Assembly: GCA_944383465.1 (NCBI GenBank)
Contig: CALWPQ010000008.1
Location: 33,490 to 97,489 of the forward strand
DNA from: an uncultured Clostridia bacterium
GTDB taxonomy: Bacteria > Bacillota > Clostridia > Peptostreptococcales > Anaerovoracaceae
Reading direction: 5' to 3'
DNA length: 64,000 nt
The notes beneath the pieces are model-generated. The model had not been told where the DNA came from and did no database searches. It was given only the letters and a program-made list of their open reading frames with translations. A program made the translations under genes and the position numbers. Shown here piece by piece: positions 63,544 to 64,000 of the stretch; the first letter of the stretch is position 1, and each line of letters starts with the position of its first letter.

Positions 63544-63966
63544 TTAATATCTACTTTTCCAATTTAAGTATTCTTCTTCTGTAATCTCTTCGTTTCTGTA
63601 TTTCTGGTATATATCTGCCCATTCACCAACTTGATCCAGCATATTTAATGAATCATGTCCTTTATCCTTGAACATCAATTGAGGTACCCCGGATTCATCT
63701 CTGTAGGCATGGAGTCCATACTGGTCTTCTAATGCGAAAAGAGAATGCATAACACTTATATAGGTATCAAAGTTTGGATCAGCCAGTGCGAATGGGCTGA
63801 TTTTTAATGCATTGGCAATTTTTTCTAATTGATCCTGGGATGCAGTGCGGTTCCCCAATTCATAATTTCTTATAGCTGACTCACTTAGTCCTGCCTTTAT
63901 GGCCAATTCTTTTTGGGTATATCCTTGTTCTAACCGATATTTCCTGATTTTATCTCCAACAGTCAT
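63544..63966 (-). CDS. XRE family transcriptional regulator
   Basis: A 140-residue helix-turn-helix protein with the HTH at about residues 5-60 (KIRKYRLEQGYTQKELAIKA, LSESAIRNYELGNR) and a C-terminal acidic region (EYLNWKSRY) typical of phage and mobile-element regulators. The start at 63966 is set by AAGGAG (63981-63976, minus strand); an ATG at 63984 overlaps that site. It probably controls the TerB_N-like gene 17 bases downstream. Its own promoter would lie beyond the right edge. Confidence 0.85.
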   Translation of the reverse strand: MTVGDKIRKYRLEQGYTQKELAIKAGLSESAIRNYELGNRTASQDQLEKIANALKISPFALADPNFDTYISVMHSLFALEDQYGLHAYRDESGVPQLMFKDKGHDSLNMLDQVGEWADIYQKYRNEEITEEEYLNWKSRY

Positions 63967-64000
63967 AATTAATCGCTCCTTCACAGTTCTTGTCTCTTAT

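Overview
The window looks like a chromosome segment from an anaerobic, amino-acid-fermenting Gram-positive of the class Clostridia. The evidence is ferredoxin-dependent 2-oxoacid oxidoreductase genes, butyrate kinase, a reverse-type rubrerythrin, the redox sensor Rex, AddB-type recombination, a CIRCE-controlled groESL operon, an OGG1-type glycosylase, strong sigma-A-like promoters (several exact TTGACA-17-TATAAT) and purine-rich ribosome binding sites. A family such as Anaerovoracaceae is plausible, but the sequence alone does not settle it. Nearly all genes are intact and most lie on the + strand.

Layout. 1-5652: a histidine phosphatase cut by the left edge, an EamA transporter, larE, and an MBOAT/DHHW pair for O-acylation of a surface polymer. 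5776-19704: aspartate kinase, a CNNM/CBS membrane protein, secA, prfB (RF2) with its programmed +1 frameshift, tex, a HAD phosphatase, addB and a 34-residue hydrophobic peptide. 19705-25825: gltX on the minus strand, a PF06541 membrane protein with a coiled-coil tail, two amidohydrolases (the second cytosine-deaminase-like) and tRNA-Glu(CTC). 26103-28811: a four-gene ferredoxin-dependent oxidoreductase operon of the VOR/KOR type. 28845-32950: zinc-ribbon and DUF2085 membrane proteins, a LysR regulator, a MarR regulator with two tandem RNHCP zinc-ribbon proteins, and reverse rubrerythrin. 33178-39369: a complete branched-chain amino acid ABC transporter with two binding proteins. 39421-44978: a NifU-like protein, CapA, two M20 dipeptidase paralogues, and an FMN riboswitch with ribU between them. 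45271-51936: the t6A cluster tsaE-tsaB-rimI-small protein-tsaD, an ABC-F ATPase, acpP and rex. 51997-61907: a 2[4Fe-4S] ferredoxin, a P-loop/Asp23 fusion protein, an OGG1-type glycosylase, groESL, buk, a VanY-type carboxypeptidase, guaB and guaA. 61994-63966: an AT-richer minus-strand pair, a TerB_N-like protein and an XRE regulator, which looks like the edge of an accessory region beside the 3' end of guaA.

How the genes fit together. The Liv transporter, the oxidoreductase and butyrate kinase can be joined into a branched-chain amino acid fermentation route: uptake, then oxidative decarboxylation of the 2-oxoacid to acyl-CoA with reduction of ferredoxin, then substrate-level phosphorylation from acyl phosphate. 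Transaminase and phosphotransacylase genes are not in the window. Rex, rubrerythrin and ferredoxins fit an anaerobic redox economy. Regulatory DNA is easy to read here: promoters, terminators, CIRCE, an FMN riboswitch and paired MarR operators. The observations most worth a second look are the MarR-RNHCP operon, the P-loop/Asp23 fusion with its face-to-face ferredoxin promoter, the TerB_N/XRE pair next to guaA, a terminator hairpin that contains the tRNA promoter, an interleaved-stem leader before gltX, and a four-cysteine microprotein inside the t6A cluster.
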